From: Marinirhabdus sp963799365
GTDB taxonomy: Bacteria > Bacteroidota > Bacteroidia > Flavobacteriales > Flavobacteriaceae
Assembly: GCA_963799365.1 (NCBI GenBank)
Contig: CAWCWV010000001.1
Coordinates: 186,001 to 250,000, forward strand
Direction: 5' to 3'
DNA length: 64,000 nucleotides
Part shown: positions 44,215 through 53,531 of the stretch, one piece after another
Layout of the letters: every line of letters starts with the position of its first letter
Numbering within the stretch: the stretch's first letter is position 1
Made by a program: the position numbers and the translations under genes
The notes under the pieces: generated by a model
Seen by the model: only the letters and a program-made list of their open reading frames with translations
What the model was told of the DNA's origin: nothing
Databases searched by the model: none

Positions 44215-46959
44215 TTATTTAACAACTAGCTTCTTTGTGGCTTGTTGCCCGTCTGCGGTAATGATAACAAAATAGATACCTGTTCCGAAGTTAGAAACAT
44301 CAATAGTTGTTTGTGTAGTAGATACGTCTTTATTCGAAACTGCCTGAATTGTTTGTCCTAAACTGTTGGTTACTTTAATAGCAACAGTGTTAACAATGGT
44401 AGTTCCAAAATCAATAAATACTTGATTGTCTGCAGGGTTTGGATATAATGTTACCAAATCTCCTATAGCTACATCTCCTATTCGAAGAATTTCGCAATCA
44501 AGTGTTCCGCCATCATAACGCTTGGCGTTACTTCTTCTACTTTCCCATCCATCAGTATCATTTTTTGATGATACAGCATACCAAAACGAATCTTCGGGGT
44601 CTGTAATTGGAATCGTAATAGAAGTAGTAGTACTATTGGCAACAAACTCCATGTACTTATCACCTAACATCCATAAATCGTAAGATTCTGCGTCATCTAT
44701 AGCATTCCATTCAAAAGTTGCTTCGGTTTCACAAACCTTAATTACATTAATATTTCCAGGAATTCTGGCCATAGAGAATACGGCATCACTTTGATCACTG
44801 AAAGCACCACTTGTTACTCTTATCAGCAGTTCACCATTTGCAATAATCCCTGTAGAACTAGTAATCCAATTATAATTTCTTACAGTAGCCGCTACGGTTG
44901 TAATAGTATTCCATGAAGAACCGTTATCATCAGAATATTCTAACAAAAATGGACCTGAAGTATCTACAGAATCCCAGTGAATAGGTAATGTAGTATTAGT
45001 AACAAATTTCTCACCACCATTAGGACTGGTTACAGTAACATTATCTTCTATAAAGTCATAAACAACAAAGTAGTTTTGAGGGCCAAATGGCACATTAAAT
45101 CCAGTAATTTCTATATCATAGGCACCTGCTGCTGGGGCGTTGATTAATACCTGTTCCATATTATTTAAGTGATCTGCACCGTTACCAGCCGGCAAGTCAA
45201 GAGTAGCTGGATTTGCTGTATGATCTAATAAAAATGGTAATAACGTGCTACTTGATGGATCTACAACTTCTAGATCAAGATCATTTACCAAAGCAGGATT
45301 TGCGCCCGGTGATGCAGGCTCATCACTCCAGTAAACCATAAAACGAACTTGCGCAGTTCCCGCGGGAACATTTATGGTATGTGTATTAGTGATTCCCTGT
45401 GAAATCTGGTCATTTAGATAATTTCCATTTTCAAGAAGTAAACCAGATCTAAGCCCATTTACAATACCCCAACCAAATTTAAAATCGGGACCTGCGTTTC
45501 CAAAGTCGGTAGCACAATTTAATAGTGCCGCCTTAATTAATGCAGATTCTGGTAATGCATTTGCGTTAGCTTCCATATATACCTGATAAAGTTGGGCAAT
45601 AACCCCAGCTGTTGCAGGTGCAGAATAAGAAGTTCCGTTGATGGTGGTATAGGCATTATTTGGATTGGTTGATAAAAAGCTAACACCATGTCCAGAAATA
45701 TCTGGCTTTATTCTTCCATCGCTTGCTGGTCCGCGACTACTAAAACTTGCAATATTACCCAGAAAATCGGTTGCTCCAACAGTGATACAGTTCTTTGCTG
45801 CTTTATGTCCTCCAGTAATATTCCCCCACTGGTTTCCAGCACCGTATCCACAATTACTTCCATTGGAATTACCTGCAGAGAACACGTGTTGAATGGTAGG
45901 GAAAGTATGTATTTGGGTATCTACCGTTTGAGATTTAGTACTATATTCACCATTACAAACATCGCTATATGAGGTATTAGTTACCTGAGCATCCCCATTG
46001 CTTATAAGATTAATTGTAACTGCATCTAGAAAACTAGAGTTATAACCTGTCGCAAAGATGTTTGCTCCAGCAGCAGCTCCACGAGCGTCTGGACGAATAT
46101 TACCAGCTCCTGCAAACCCTCCTGCAACTTGAATTCCATGAGTGCCCGAGTTGAAAGGAGGCATATTAGTTAATCTGCCTGTAAAATCAACGTGTTCAAA
46201 AATGGGACCTTGATCACGAACTAAAACTCCAACGCCCTCTCCATCATAACTTAAACCACCAGAGGTTTGTGTATCAAGACCACTAGACCTCATTAATGAG
46301 TTGCTAACTTCTGCTTCAGGGACTCCGGGAGGTGAAATAACTTCTACCCACTTCACATAGGGCTGGCTCGAAAGATCTGCCAAGCAATTGTTTGGAATAA
46401 GAAGGTCAATATTGTTAGATCCATTATATTGAGTTCTAACCGAAATTTGTTTTGCAGCCAGATCATTAATAACATACTGAGTATCTACATATGAATAGTG
46501 TTGTAAAGTAACAAGATAATTATTTCCTTCTGTAGCCCAATCACCTATGTTTCTATTCTTAAGATCTTGGGATAGTTTGAAGCGACCTTCAACAGGCACT
46601 ATAGAACGAACACCATTATTCTGTAAAAATGAAACTGAAGTAGTTTCCGGGAAACGGAATAGGTAGGTTCGATGCGGTATGTAGCTAATTAATTCAAGAC
46701 CATTGGCCTTGAAAAGATCTTGTACAATTTGTGTAGGAGTTTGGTAGAATTGAATCCAACCAATGTAAACATCAAGTAAATGCGCAGATTCAGGCATCTG
46801 ATTCCAGTCGAATGTGCCAATGTTTTCTGGCATTTCAATAGACTCGTCTTGGAATGTGATTGTATAATCCTGGGCATAAGAAGTGGCGCAAACCAACATC
46901 ATAAGACCCCAAACCATACCTTTAATTCTCTTGGAAGAGAATAAAATAAAATTTTTCAT
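44215..46959 (-). CDS. Secreted S8 serine peptidase with T9SS type A sorting domain
   Basis: Protein of 914 residues. Order: signal peptide (cleavage after 'ATSYAQ', residue 30), an N-terminal propeptide-like part, subtilisin domain with D249 in 'LVRDQGPIFEHVDF', H274 in 'SGTHGIQVAGG', oxyanion N364 in 'SAGNSNG' and S444 in 'INGTSYSAPATAG', then a beta domain, a fibronectin-like domain (about 740-825) and the sorting domain 'LYPNPADNQVFIDFG' to 'ATKKLVVK'. It should pass the outer membrane through the type IX system, which SprE and GldH in this window also serve. Substrate unknown. Confidence 0.93.
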   Translation of the reverse strand: MKNFILFSSKRIKGMVWGLMMLVCATSYAQDYTITFQDESIEMPENIGTFDWNQMPESAHLLDVYIGWIQFYQTPTQIVQDLFKANGLELISYIPHRTYLFRFPETTSVSFLQNNGVRSIVPVEGRFKLSQDLKNRNIGDWATEGNNYLVTLQHYSYVDTQYVINDLAAKQISVRTQYNGSNNIDLLIPNNCLADLSSQPYVKWVEVISPPGVPEAEVSNSLMRSSGLDTQTSGGLSYDGEGVGVLVRDQGPIFEHVDFTGRLTNMPPFNSGTHGIQVAGGFAGAGNIRPDARGAAAGANIFATGYNSSFLDAVTINLISNGDAQVTNTSYSDVCNGEYSTKSQTVDTQIHTFPTIQHVFSAGNSNGSNCGYGAGNQWGNITGGHKAAKNCITVGATDFLGNIASFSSRGPASDGRIKPDISGHGVSFLSTNPNNAYTTINGTSYSAPATAGVIAQLYQVYMEANANALPESALIKAALLNCATDFGNAGPDFKFGWGIVNGLRSGLLLENGNYLNDQISQGITNTHTINVPAGTAQVRFMVYWSDEPASPGANPALVNDLDLEVVDPSSSTLLPFLLDHTANPATLDLPAGNGADHLNNMEQVLINAPAAGAYDIEITGFNVPFGPQNYFVVYDFIEDNVTVTSPNGGEKFVTNTTLPIHWDSVDTSGPFLLEYSDDNGSSWNTITTVAATVRNYNWITSSTGIIANGELLIRVTSGAFSDQSDAVFSMARIPGNINVIKVCETEATFEWNAIDDAESYDLWMLGDKYMEFVANSTTTSITIPITDPEDSFWYAVSSKNDTDGWESRRSNAKRYDGGTLDCEILRIGDVAIGDLVTLYPNPADNQVFIDFGTTIVNTVAIKVTNSLGQTIQAVSNKDVSTTQTTIDVSNFGTGIYFVIITADGQQATKKLVVK

Positions 46960-47119
46960 AGATTAAATTTTTAAGATTAAGATGGTTAATTACTATATTT
47001 CGTAATTTCTAAGCAAAAAGAATTCAAATAAATTCAATTTGAAGTATACAATTAACGAATAATTAAGAAACAAAACAACCTAAGACTTTAAAATTTAATC
47101 ATTTAGGGGTCTTTTAATT

Positions 47120-47632
47120 TTAAGGTATAAAAAGGGCTTTTAATTCTGAAGCGTTTTCAGGAGCAAGTTTTCCAGCCAAAACCAAACTTAGTTGCCTTCT
47201 TCGTAGTGCAGCATCATAGCGTTCTTTTTCAAGTTTTGTCTCTGGAGTTAGCGCCGGAACTGGAATAGGATTTCCTGTTTCATCCACTGCCACAAAAGTA
47301 TAAATACCCTCATTTGCCAGTGTTTTCATTCCGTTTTCACGGTCTTCAATCCACACATCCATATATACTTCCATAGAGCTTTTAAAAGACCTAGAAACCT
47401 GTGCTTCTATTGTGACAACGCTCCCAGATGGGATCATTTTATTAAAAGCCACGTGGTTTACTGAAGCTGTTACAACAATCCTACGACTGTGTCTACGTGC
47501 AGCAATACTGGCAGCTCTGTCCATGCGGGCTAACAGCTCGCCACCAAACATATTACCTATAGGGTTGGTTTCTCCAGGTAGTACCAAATCTGTAATTACC
47601 GTACGGGATTCTTTCGGGGTTTTAGCTTCCAT
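47120..47632 (-). CDS. Acyl-CoA thioesterase (hotdog fold, YciA/YkhA type)
   Basis: Protein of 170 residues. The hotdog motif is 'PGETNPIGNMFGGELLARMD' (residues 19-38) with the catalytic aspartate in the last position, then 'ASVNHVAFNKMIPSGSVVTI' and 'SMEVYMDVWIEDRENG'. It hydrolyses acyl-CoA esters; chain length is unknown. A minus-strand TAACTTTG box at 47647-47654 lies ahead of the ATG. Confidence 0.9.
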   Translation of the reverse strand: MEAKTPKESRTVITDLVLPGETNPIGNMFGGELLARMDRAASIAARRHSRRIVVTASVNHVAFNKMIPSGSVVTIEAQVSRSFKSSMEVYMDVWIEDRENGMKTLANEGIYTFVAVDETGNPIPVPALTPETKLEKERYDAALRRRQLSLVLAGKLAPENASELKALFIP

Positions 47633-47713
47633 TGTAAAAATTTTTGCAAAGTTACTAAATACCCAATCAGGGGACTATTTTTGGGAAGTATAATAAGGGA
47701 ATATACGCAAAGA

Positions 47714-48655
47714 TTACTTATTCAACTCCTTTACTAACAACCAGGCATCGATATTCTCGGTCGTTTTTATGGTTCTCAGGGATCGAAGGGCTTCTAATCT
47801 ATCTTCGTGGCTGCTGTAGATAACTTGATGAAGACCATATTTGTTTACACCAATCGCTTTTGGAGTAAATCCTTTAGCAACTAATTGTTCTATTTTCTTT
47901 TGGGCGTTGGCTTCAATTCGGTATGCGCCTGCTACGATATGGTATTTGCCTTTTTCCTTAGGAACATTTATGCGTACTGCAGGCAATGGATTGTCAAACA
48001 CAAAAGTAGCTTCTTGTATTTGTGACTCTACTATAGATTCAGCTTTTTGTTTTTCAGCAAAATTGTGTTCTTGCACTTGCCCTTCGTAAAATTTCATTCC
48101 GCCAAAACCAGCTAACGTAATTGCTATCAAACCCATAGCAGCGTATTTTAAATAGGCAGGAGCAGTCCTTCTTTCTGGAGTAAAGTGAATAGGTGCTTTT
48201 TCTTCCAAAGCCTCCACTTCTTTTTTATAGACCTCTCTATTAATTTCTTGTGTTGTAAATGTTGCTAAACCAAATGCGGCGGTGCTAAAGTTTCCGTTCT
48301 CTGAAGGTTGAAATTGTACAGTATGTTCTTCACTCAAGTGAAAATCGCCCACTTTTTCCAATGAAATAGTTTTGCCTTCGCTTAACTGAAGGGAAAGTTC
48401 ACCAGTAAAATTTCGAATTTTTTGCAATGCCAACGTGTAGCTACAGTTTTCAACATTTGCTACATAATTAGCTAAAATACCATCATTAGTTTGCAGCTGT
48501 CTATTAAACATAACTGCCTTTCTAGGAGGTGTAAATGTGCTACTTGCAACATCTAATTTGGCAGATTGGTACTGCGTTATGAACGCGCCAAAACCAGGGA
48601 TAATCACACACTCGTAGCGATATAATAGGTCACTTATGTAGGTTGCCAATTGCAT
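47714..48655 (-). CDS. HU-CCDC81 and SPOR domain membrane protein
   Basis: Protein of 313 residues. I chose ATG 48655 (MQLATYISDLLYRYECV), the conserved family start; an ATG 12 codons upstream is also in frame. Two HU/CCDC81-like domains fill residues 1-130, a membrane helix lies at about 168-187, and a C-terminal SPOR domain at about 235-310 ('KGKYHIVAGAYRIEANAQKK'). The SPOR part should bind denuded glycan at the division site from the periplasm, while the HU-like part faces the cytoplasm. A link between nucleoid and septum is inferred. It is divergent from dprA. Confidence 0.87.
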   Translation of the reverse strand: MQLATYISDLLYRYECVIIPGFGAFITQYQSAKLDVASSTFTPPRKAVMFNRQLQTNDGILANYVANVENCSYTLALQKIRNFTGELSLQLSEGKTISLEKVGDFHLSEEHTVQFQPSENGNFSTAAFGLATFTTQEINREVYKKEVEALEEKAPIHFTPERRTAPAYLKYAAMGLIAITLAGFGGMKFYEGQVQEHNFAEKQKAESIVESQIQEATFVFDNPLPAVRINVPKEKGKYHIVAGAYRIEANAQKKIEQLVAKGFTPKAIGVNKYGLHQVIYSSHEDRLEALRSLRTIKTTENIDAWLLVKELNK

Positions 48656-48762
48656 ATAAACAAACATAGATTTTTTTTCAGCTTTATTCAACTCAAAGCG
48701 TCCAAATTTATCAACAACTTAAAATTTTGTATTTTTAAATGCTCCCCTGCAATTTTTATAGG

Positions 48763-49869
48763 ATGCTTTCAGAAACAGAATTGCTTTACACGCTTGCATT
48801 ACAACGTGTAAAAAACTTGGGTGATATATCTGCCAAAAAATTATTGCGCACTACAGGTTCTGCGGAAGCTATTTTTAAGGAGAAAAAGCACAAGCTCCTA
48901 AAAATAGATGGTATTGGAAGTTTAAAGCTGAAAGATCTTTCTTTGAAGCAGCAACTACCTGCGGCTGAAGCCGAACTTCATTTTATTCAGCAAAACAAGA
49001 TAGCCTATCATTATTTCTTAGACAGAACGTATCCTGAAAGACTGAAACATTGTCTAGATGGTCCCATTCTTTTTTTTGAAAGTGGAAACATAGTGCTGCA
49101 AAACCAAAAAATAATAAGTATAGTGGGTACTCGAAAAATCACTACCTATGGAACTTTATTTTGCCAAAAACTTATTGAAAAATTAGCTCCACTCAACCCA
49201 ATAATTGTTTCAGGATTTGCGTATGGAGTGGATATAACGGCTCACAAAGCAGCTATGGAGAATGGCTTGCAAACCATAGCCTGTTTAGCGCACGGCTTGA
49301 ATCAGATTTATCCTAAAAGTCATAAAAAATATGTCTCCCAATTAGAAGAAAATGGTGGCTTCTTCACAGAATTTTGGAGTAACGATCCTTTTGACAGAAA
49401 CAACTTTTTAAAACGAAACAGAATTATTGCCGGTCTTAGCGAAGCCACCATCGTTATAGAGTCTGCTGAAAAAGGCGGAAGTCTCGTGACAGCAGATATT
49501 GCGAATAGTTATAATCGAGATGTTTTTGCCGTACCAGGAAGAGCAACAGATTCGCAGAGCCAAGGCTGTAATAATCTTATAAAATCCAATCAAGCACATT
49601 TGCTGAACAATGCAGCAGACTTAATTTATATGCTGGGTTGGGAGTTACAGGAAACAACTAAAAAGCCACAACAAAAACAATTGTTCGTGGAACTAACCGA
49701 AGAAGAGCAAAAAGTACTCACCTATCTTCAGGGAAAGCAAAAGGTATTGCTGGATACAATTGCTTTGGAGTGTTCGTTTCCCACCTTTAAAGTGACTACG
49801 TTATTATTAAATTTAGAACTGAAAGGTGTAGTTAGGCCTTTGCCTGGAAAGCTTTTTGAGGCTATTTAG
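48763..49869 (+). CDS. dprA: DNA-processing protein DprA
   Basis: Protein of 368 residues that loads RecA onto incoming single-stranded DNA in natural transformation. I chose ATG 48763 (MLSETELLYT). A helix-hairpin-helix-like N-terminus ('LQRVKNLGDISAKKLL') precedes the Rossmann domain: 'IISIVGTRKITTYGT', 'IVSGFAYGVDITAHKAA', 'LAHGLNQIYP', 'FLKRNRIIAGLSEATIVIES' and 'VFAVPGRATDSQSQGCNNLI', then a winged-helix end. Its stop overlaps the convergent trpS stop by 4 bases. Confidence 0.94.
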   Translation: MLSETELLYTLALQRVKNLGDISAKKLLRTTGSAEAIFKEKKHKLLKIDGIGSLKLKDLSLKQQLPAAEAELHFIQQNKIAYHYFLDRTYPERLKHCLDGPILFFESGNIVLQNQKIISIVGTRKITTYGTLFCQKLIEKLAPLNPIIVSGFAYGVDITAHKAAMENGLQTIACLAHGLNQIYPKSHKKYVSQLEENGGFFTEFWSNDPFDRNNFLKRNRIIAGLSEATIVIESAEKGGSLVTADIANSYNRDVFAVPGRATDSQSQGCNNLIKSNQAHLLNNAADLIYMLGWELQETTKKPQQKQLFVELTEEEQKVLTYLQGKQKVLLDTIALECSFPTFKVTTLLLNLELKGVVRPLPGKLFEAI

Positions 49870-50834
49870 TATCCTAGTTTAGTGCGTACACGGTAGAGTA
49901 CTTCACTAGCGACTATATTGGCTTTTTTGGCTCCAACTTGTAAGGCGCTATCAATTTCAGCAAGATTATTTATGTAATGATTGTAGCGTTCGCGAGGAAT
50001 TTCAAAAGTAGAGAGTACTAGTTCGTATAATGCTTGTTTCGCATGACCATAGCCATAGTTTCCACCTTTATAGTTACTCTTCATTTGGGTGATTTCGTCT
50101 TCAGATGCTAACAGCTTATAGATGGCAAATACATTACAGTTTTCGGTATTTTTTGGCGCTTCCATTGGAGTACTGTCGGTTTCTATACTCATAATTTGTT
50201 TCCGCAGTTTTTTCTCTGGCAAGAAAATATTTATAATATTATTTTTACTCTTACTCATCTTAGCGCCATCTGTCCCTGGGATAAGTTTAGTATTTTCTTG
50301 AATCTTTGCACTTGGCATCACAAAGGCATCACCTAATTGGGAGTGAAAACGTGATGCTACATCACGCGTCATTTCAATATGTTGTAATTGGTCTTTTCCT
50401 ACTGGAACAATATCTGCATCGTACAATAAGATATCGGCTGCCATTAGCATTGGATAGGTGAATAAACCTGCATTCACATCTTCTAGCCGGTCTGCTTTAT
50501 CTTTAAAGCTATGTGCTAATGTTAATCTTTGGTAAGGGAAGAAACAACTTAAGTACCATGAAAGTTCGGTAACTTGTGGGACATCACTCTGGCGGTAAAA
50601 CACGGTTTTGGTTACATCTAAGCCAAATGCCAACCATACGGCCGCGGTGCTGAACGTGTTATTTCGTAAAGTTTCAGCATCTTTAATTTGTGTTAGGGAG
50701 TGCATATCTGCAATAAAAAGGAATGACTCATTTTTAGGATTGTTTGCCATCTCAATTGCTGGTAAAATAGCACCTAGTATATTGCCTAAATGTGGAGTTC
50801 CTGTACTTTGTATTCCTGTAAGTATTCTTGCCAT
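49866..50834 (-). CDS. trpS: Tryptophanyl-tRNA synthetase
   Basis: Class I aminoacyl-tRNA synthetase of 322 residues. Seen: the HIGH-type motif TPHLGNI at residues 13-19, 'DMHSLTQI', 'DADIVPVGKDQLQHIEMTRD' at 139-158, and KMSKS at 192-196. It charges tRNA-Trp. A TAACTTTG box on the minus strand at 50884-50891 lies 50 bases ahead of the ATG. Confidence 0.96.
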   Translation of the reverse strand: MARILTGIQSTGTPHLGNILGAILPAIEMANNPKNESFLFIADMHSLTQIKDAETLRNNTFSTAAVWLAFGLDVTKTVFYRQSDVPQVTELSWYLSCFFPYQRLTLAHSFKDKADRLEDVNAGLFTYPMLMAADILLYDADIVPVGKDQLQHIEMTRDVASRFHSQLGDAFVMPSAKIQENTKLIPGTDGAKMSKSKNNIINIFLPEKKLRKQIMSIETDSTPMEAPKNTENCNVFAIYKLLASEDEITQMKSNYKGGNYGYGHAKQALYELVLSTFEIPRERYNHYINNLAEIDSALQVGAKKANIVASEVLYRVRTKLGY

Positions 50835-50883
50835 AGGATCGCCCGCAAAGACGGGTAACTTTTTAATGAACTGTAAATTTCAG

Positions 50884-50891
50884 CAAAGTTA
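50884..50891 (-). promoter_or_regulatory. -7 box (TAACTTTG) ahead of trpS
   Basis: Exact TAnnTTTG on the minus strand, 50 bases before the trpS start. No TTG at the right -33 distance, so support is partial. Confidence 0.4.
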
Positions 50892-50905
50892 CTTTTTTTA
50901 GACTT

Positions 50906-50932
50906 TTGGTAGCACAGTATTCGCTATTTTTG
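50906..50932 (+). promoter_or_regulatory. Promoter ahead of the acyltransferase gene (TTG-N16-TATTTTTG)
   Basis: TTG at 50906-50908 and TATTTTTG at 50925-50932, spaced 16 bases (one short of the usual minimum). The ATG follows 7 bases after the box, so the leader would be extremely short or absent. Confidence 0.5.
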
Positions 50933-50939
50933 GTGCGTT

Positions 50940-51680
50940 ATGAAATTGCTCAAAAACATACTACGCTTTTTATACCGCATTTGGTTCTACATCCTCTTGG
51001 CATTGCCTATTGTGATTATGTTTCCCATTTTGCTAATAAGTATTTTACGCGAGCAATGGTATCCATTTTACTTTAAATTGGCACGAGTTTGGGCTACTAT
51101 CATTTTATTTGGGATGGGTTTTTATCCAATTATTAAGCGAGAAGAAGACTATAAAAAAGGCAACAGTTATATGTTCGTAGCTAATCATACCTCTATGACA
51201 GATGTTATGTTGATGTTGTATACTACTAAAAATCCTTTTGTTTTCGTAGGCAAAGCGGAATTGGCCAAAATCCCTCTTTTTGGTTTCTTCTATAAACGTA
51301 CGTGTATTTTAGTAGACAGAAAAAATCCAAAAAGTAAAAGAGATGTTTTTGCCAGCGCCCAACATAAATTGAACCAGGGTTTAAGCGTTTGTATTTTTCC
51401 AGAAGGCGGTGTGCCAGAAGATGAAAGCATATTACTGGATACTTTTAAGGACGGGGCTTTCCGATTAGCGATAGAACATCACATTCCCATTGCGCCTATG
51501 ACGTTTCACGATAACAAGAAGCGATTTTCTTATACTTTTTTAAGTGGGAGTCCAGGAAGAATGCGCGTAAAAGTGCAAAAAAGTATTCCAACAGTTGATT
51601 TTGTTTTAGAAGATAAACGTAAGCTTAATGCGCAGGTGCATGCTGTAATCTTAAAAGAATTAGAAAATCCTAGCGTATAA
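50940..51680 (+). CDS. plsC: 1-acyl-sn-glycerol-3-phosphate acyltransferase
   Basis: Membrane-bound acyltransferase of 246 residues that makes phosphatidic acid. Two N-terminal hydrophobic segments precede the catalytic HX4D motif (NHTSMTD, H83 to D88), 'KAELAKIPLFGFFYKRTCIL', 'FPEGGVPEDES' and 'IPIAPMTFHDNK'. Length is typical. A terminator follows at 51679-51711. Confidence 0.92.
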   Translation: MKLLKNILRFLYRIWFYILLALPIVIMFPILLISILREQWYPFYFKLARVWATIILFGMGFYPIIKREEDYKKGNSYMFVANHTSMTDVMLMLYTTKNPFVFVGKAELAKIPLFGFFYKRTCILVDRKNPKSKRDVFASAQHKLNQGLSVCIFPEGGVPEDESILLDTFKDGAFRLAIEHHIPIAPMTFHDNKKRFSYTFLSGSPGRMRVKVQKSIPTVDFVLEDKRKLNAQVHAVILKELENPSV

Positions 51681-51711
51681 AAAACCACCTCTATGGCAGG
51701 AGATGGTTTTT
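51679..51711 (+). terminator. Rho-independent terminator after plsC
   Basis: An A-rich stem AACCACCTC pairs with GAGATGGTT (one C-A mismatch), followed by six T. Confidence 0.75.
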
Positions 51712-51792
51712 TACTTTGGTTTCAGGTCTTCCCTGAATAACTAAAAACTAACCCGCCTTCCACTACAATATAAATTACGTGGCGGCCCAGGT

Positions 51793-53433
51793 CTAAAATT
51801 TAAAACTCAATCCACTATACACACCCAAGTAGTAGGGTTTAAAGTCTACACTGCTGTTTGTATAGGGATTGAGTTGATACTTGAACATTGGTTCAATATT
51901 AAACCTAAATTTTTTGCTTAGTTGGTAATTAAAGCCAAGCCCAATGTTCGAAGTAAAACTTATTGAATTCAAATTATTTGCTTCTCCTAAGACGGCTCTA
52001 AAATCTCCGTCGTTTACTATTATTTCGTTATTACCTAAAAATAACGTACTCATACCTCCAATTATATTGATGCCAAATTTTGTACTTAATACGGCGTATT
52101 TAAGCTCTAAAGGAACTTCATAATATTGTAATTGCTGGCTAATCTCTGCATTACCACCAGTAGATTTAGGGATAATACTTCCAAACGTACCATTATTTGT
52201 ATTGGGGCGAATAGAACCTTTGTCAAAAACCGTGGTAACAGAATTTCTAGTTGAACCATATTCTATATTTTCTAAAGCGAAAGCAATTGGTGCGGTAGCT
52301 ACTTGTACATCTCCCGTTGCATAACTTAGATTTACATTATTAATACCAGAGCGAATGCTTATTTTTTCGGATATATTGTAATCTACGGCAACCCCATAGC
52401 TTAAATTAACGTTACCACTTTGTGAATTATCTGAAAACATAGGATCTATAGAAGAACCGCCAGATAACGAGCTATAATACACAGGACCTACATTCGGAGA
52501 AACTGCCCAGCGATTTGCCGGACCTTCTTTTACTACAACAGCATCTTCTAATTTTTTGTTTTCTTCAATGGCATCGAAAATAGATTTTTTGTTTTCTTCA
52601 GAAGCTTTATTTTCTGAAGTTTCAGTAATTGTAGAGTTAGTAAGATCTATTTTTTTATTTGGGTTTATAGTATTTGTTTCGGATGGATTTGAAACATTTG
52701 CGTCACTTTCCGTCTTAGTAGTTTTAACAATAGCCTCATTACCTGAAACTACCGAATTGGGATCCTTCACCAAGGGGGGTTGGGTAGTTTCAGAGGGTTT
52801 TTGAGTAGCATTTTTAGGTTTGTTTGAGGTTGCTACGGCTTCACTAGTCGTGTTATAGGTAGTTGAAGCATTCTTTGGCTGGTTGTATACTTTGTTGGTT
52901 GTAATATTTTGGTTTGTATGTACTGTTGTTTCAGCAACCGAAGATTTTGTTTTGTTGGCAATACTGTTAATTTTATTTTGATTAGATGTAACTGAGTTAG
53001 ATTTTTTATCTGAAATGTTTTCAGTTTTGAACTTGTTAGTATTCCTATTGTTTTCTTCACTAGGGTTTATTTCATTTTCTTCGGAGGCTACTGGAGTTTC
53101 ATTTTTTAGGTTCTCGTTGTCGAAAATTTTGCCCTTTTCTGAATCCAAAGTGGTTTCAGTAGTATAGGTGTCGTTTTTGGAAGGAGTATCTTCAGTTACA
53201 ATTTCATTTGAAGGTGTTGTAGTCGAATTGAAAAGAGAAAGTCCAACGGTAAACAACAATGCCAGAAGTGCGGCCACACCAGCCACACGCCACCAAAGCG
53301 GAATCACACGGCGCTCTTTTTTCTTCTCCTGCAACTGAGCCTCAATACGGTCCCAAACGCCAGGCGAAGGAGTAGCTTCAAAATCTAGAAACTGCTCTTT
53401 GAAGAGTTGATCTATGTGTTTTTTTTCTTTCAT
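51793..53433 (-). CDS. Putative anti-sigma-like transmembrane protein fused to an outer-membrane beta-barrel
   Basis: Protein of 546 residues in three parts. Residues 1-45 are charged and cytoplasmic in style ('DQLFKEQFLDFEATPSPGVW'), as in flavobacterial anti-sigma/membrane regulators. One helix spans about 46-68 ('LWWRVAGVAALLALLFTVGL'). Residues 70 to about 305 are a long low-complexity stretch rich in N, S, T, K and E. The C-terminal 240 residues look like a PF13568-type beta-barrel ('IPKSTGGNAEISQQLQYYEV' and the end 'YYLGVYSGLSFKF'). It lies 88 bases behind the sigma factor gene in the same direction. Control of that sigma factor is inferred. Confidence 0.75.
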   Translation of the reverse strand: MKEKKHIDQLFKEQFLDFEATPSPGVWDRIEAQLQEKKKERRVIPLWWRVAGVAALLALLFTVGLSLFNSTTTPSNEIVTEDTPSKNDTYTTETTLDSEKGKIFDNENLKNETPVASEENEINPSEENNRNTNKFKTENISDKKSNSVTSNQNKINSIANKTKSSVAETTVHTNQNITTNKVYNQPKNASTTYNTTSEAVATSNKPKNATQKPSETTQPPLVKDPNSVVSGNEAIVKTTKTESDANVSNPSETNTINPNKKIDLTNSTITETSENKASEENKKSIFDAIEENKKLEDAVVVKEGPANRWAVSPNVGPVYYSSLSGGSSIDPMFSDNSQSGNVNLSYGVAVDYNISEKISIRSGINNVNLSYATGDVQVATAPIAFALENIEYGSTRNSVTTVFDKGSIRPNTNNGTFGSIIPKSTGGNAEISQQLQYYEVPLELKYAVLSTKFGINIIGGMSTLFLGNNEIIVNDGDFRAVLGEANNLNSISFTSNIGLGFNYQLSKKFRFNIEPMFKYQLNPYTNSSVDFKPYYLGVYSGLSFKF

Positions 53434-53496
53434 TGTTAAGTCCGTTATGGGGAATGACTTATGTATTTATATTGGTATCTTAATTTATTGTTTTTT

Positions 53497-53531
53497 TGCT
53501 CACTGCTCACTGCTCACTGCTCACTGCTCAC
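53497..53531. repeat. Tandem 7-bp repeat (TGCTCAC x5)
   Basis: Five perfect head-to-tail copies of TGCTCAC. The array overlaps the last codons and stop (53521-53523) of the sigma factor gene and extends into the gap to the beta-barrel gene. Confidence 0.9.

Noticed and set aside
53497..53531. Regular short repeats that might suggest a CRISPR array
   Set aside because: Units are 7 bases, head-to-tail with no spacers, and no cas genes are in the window.
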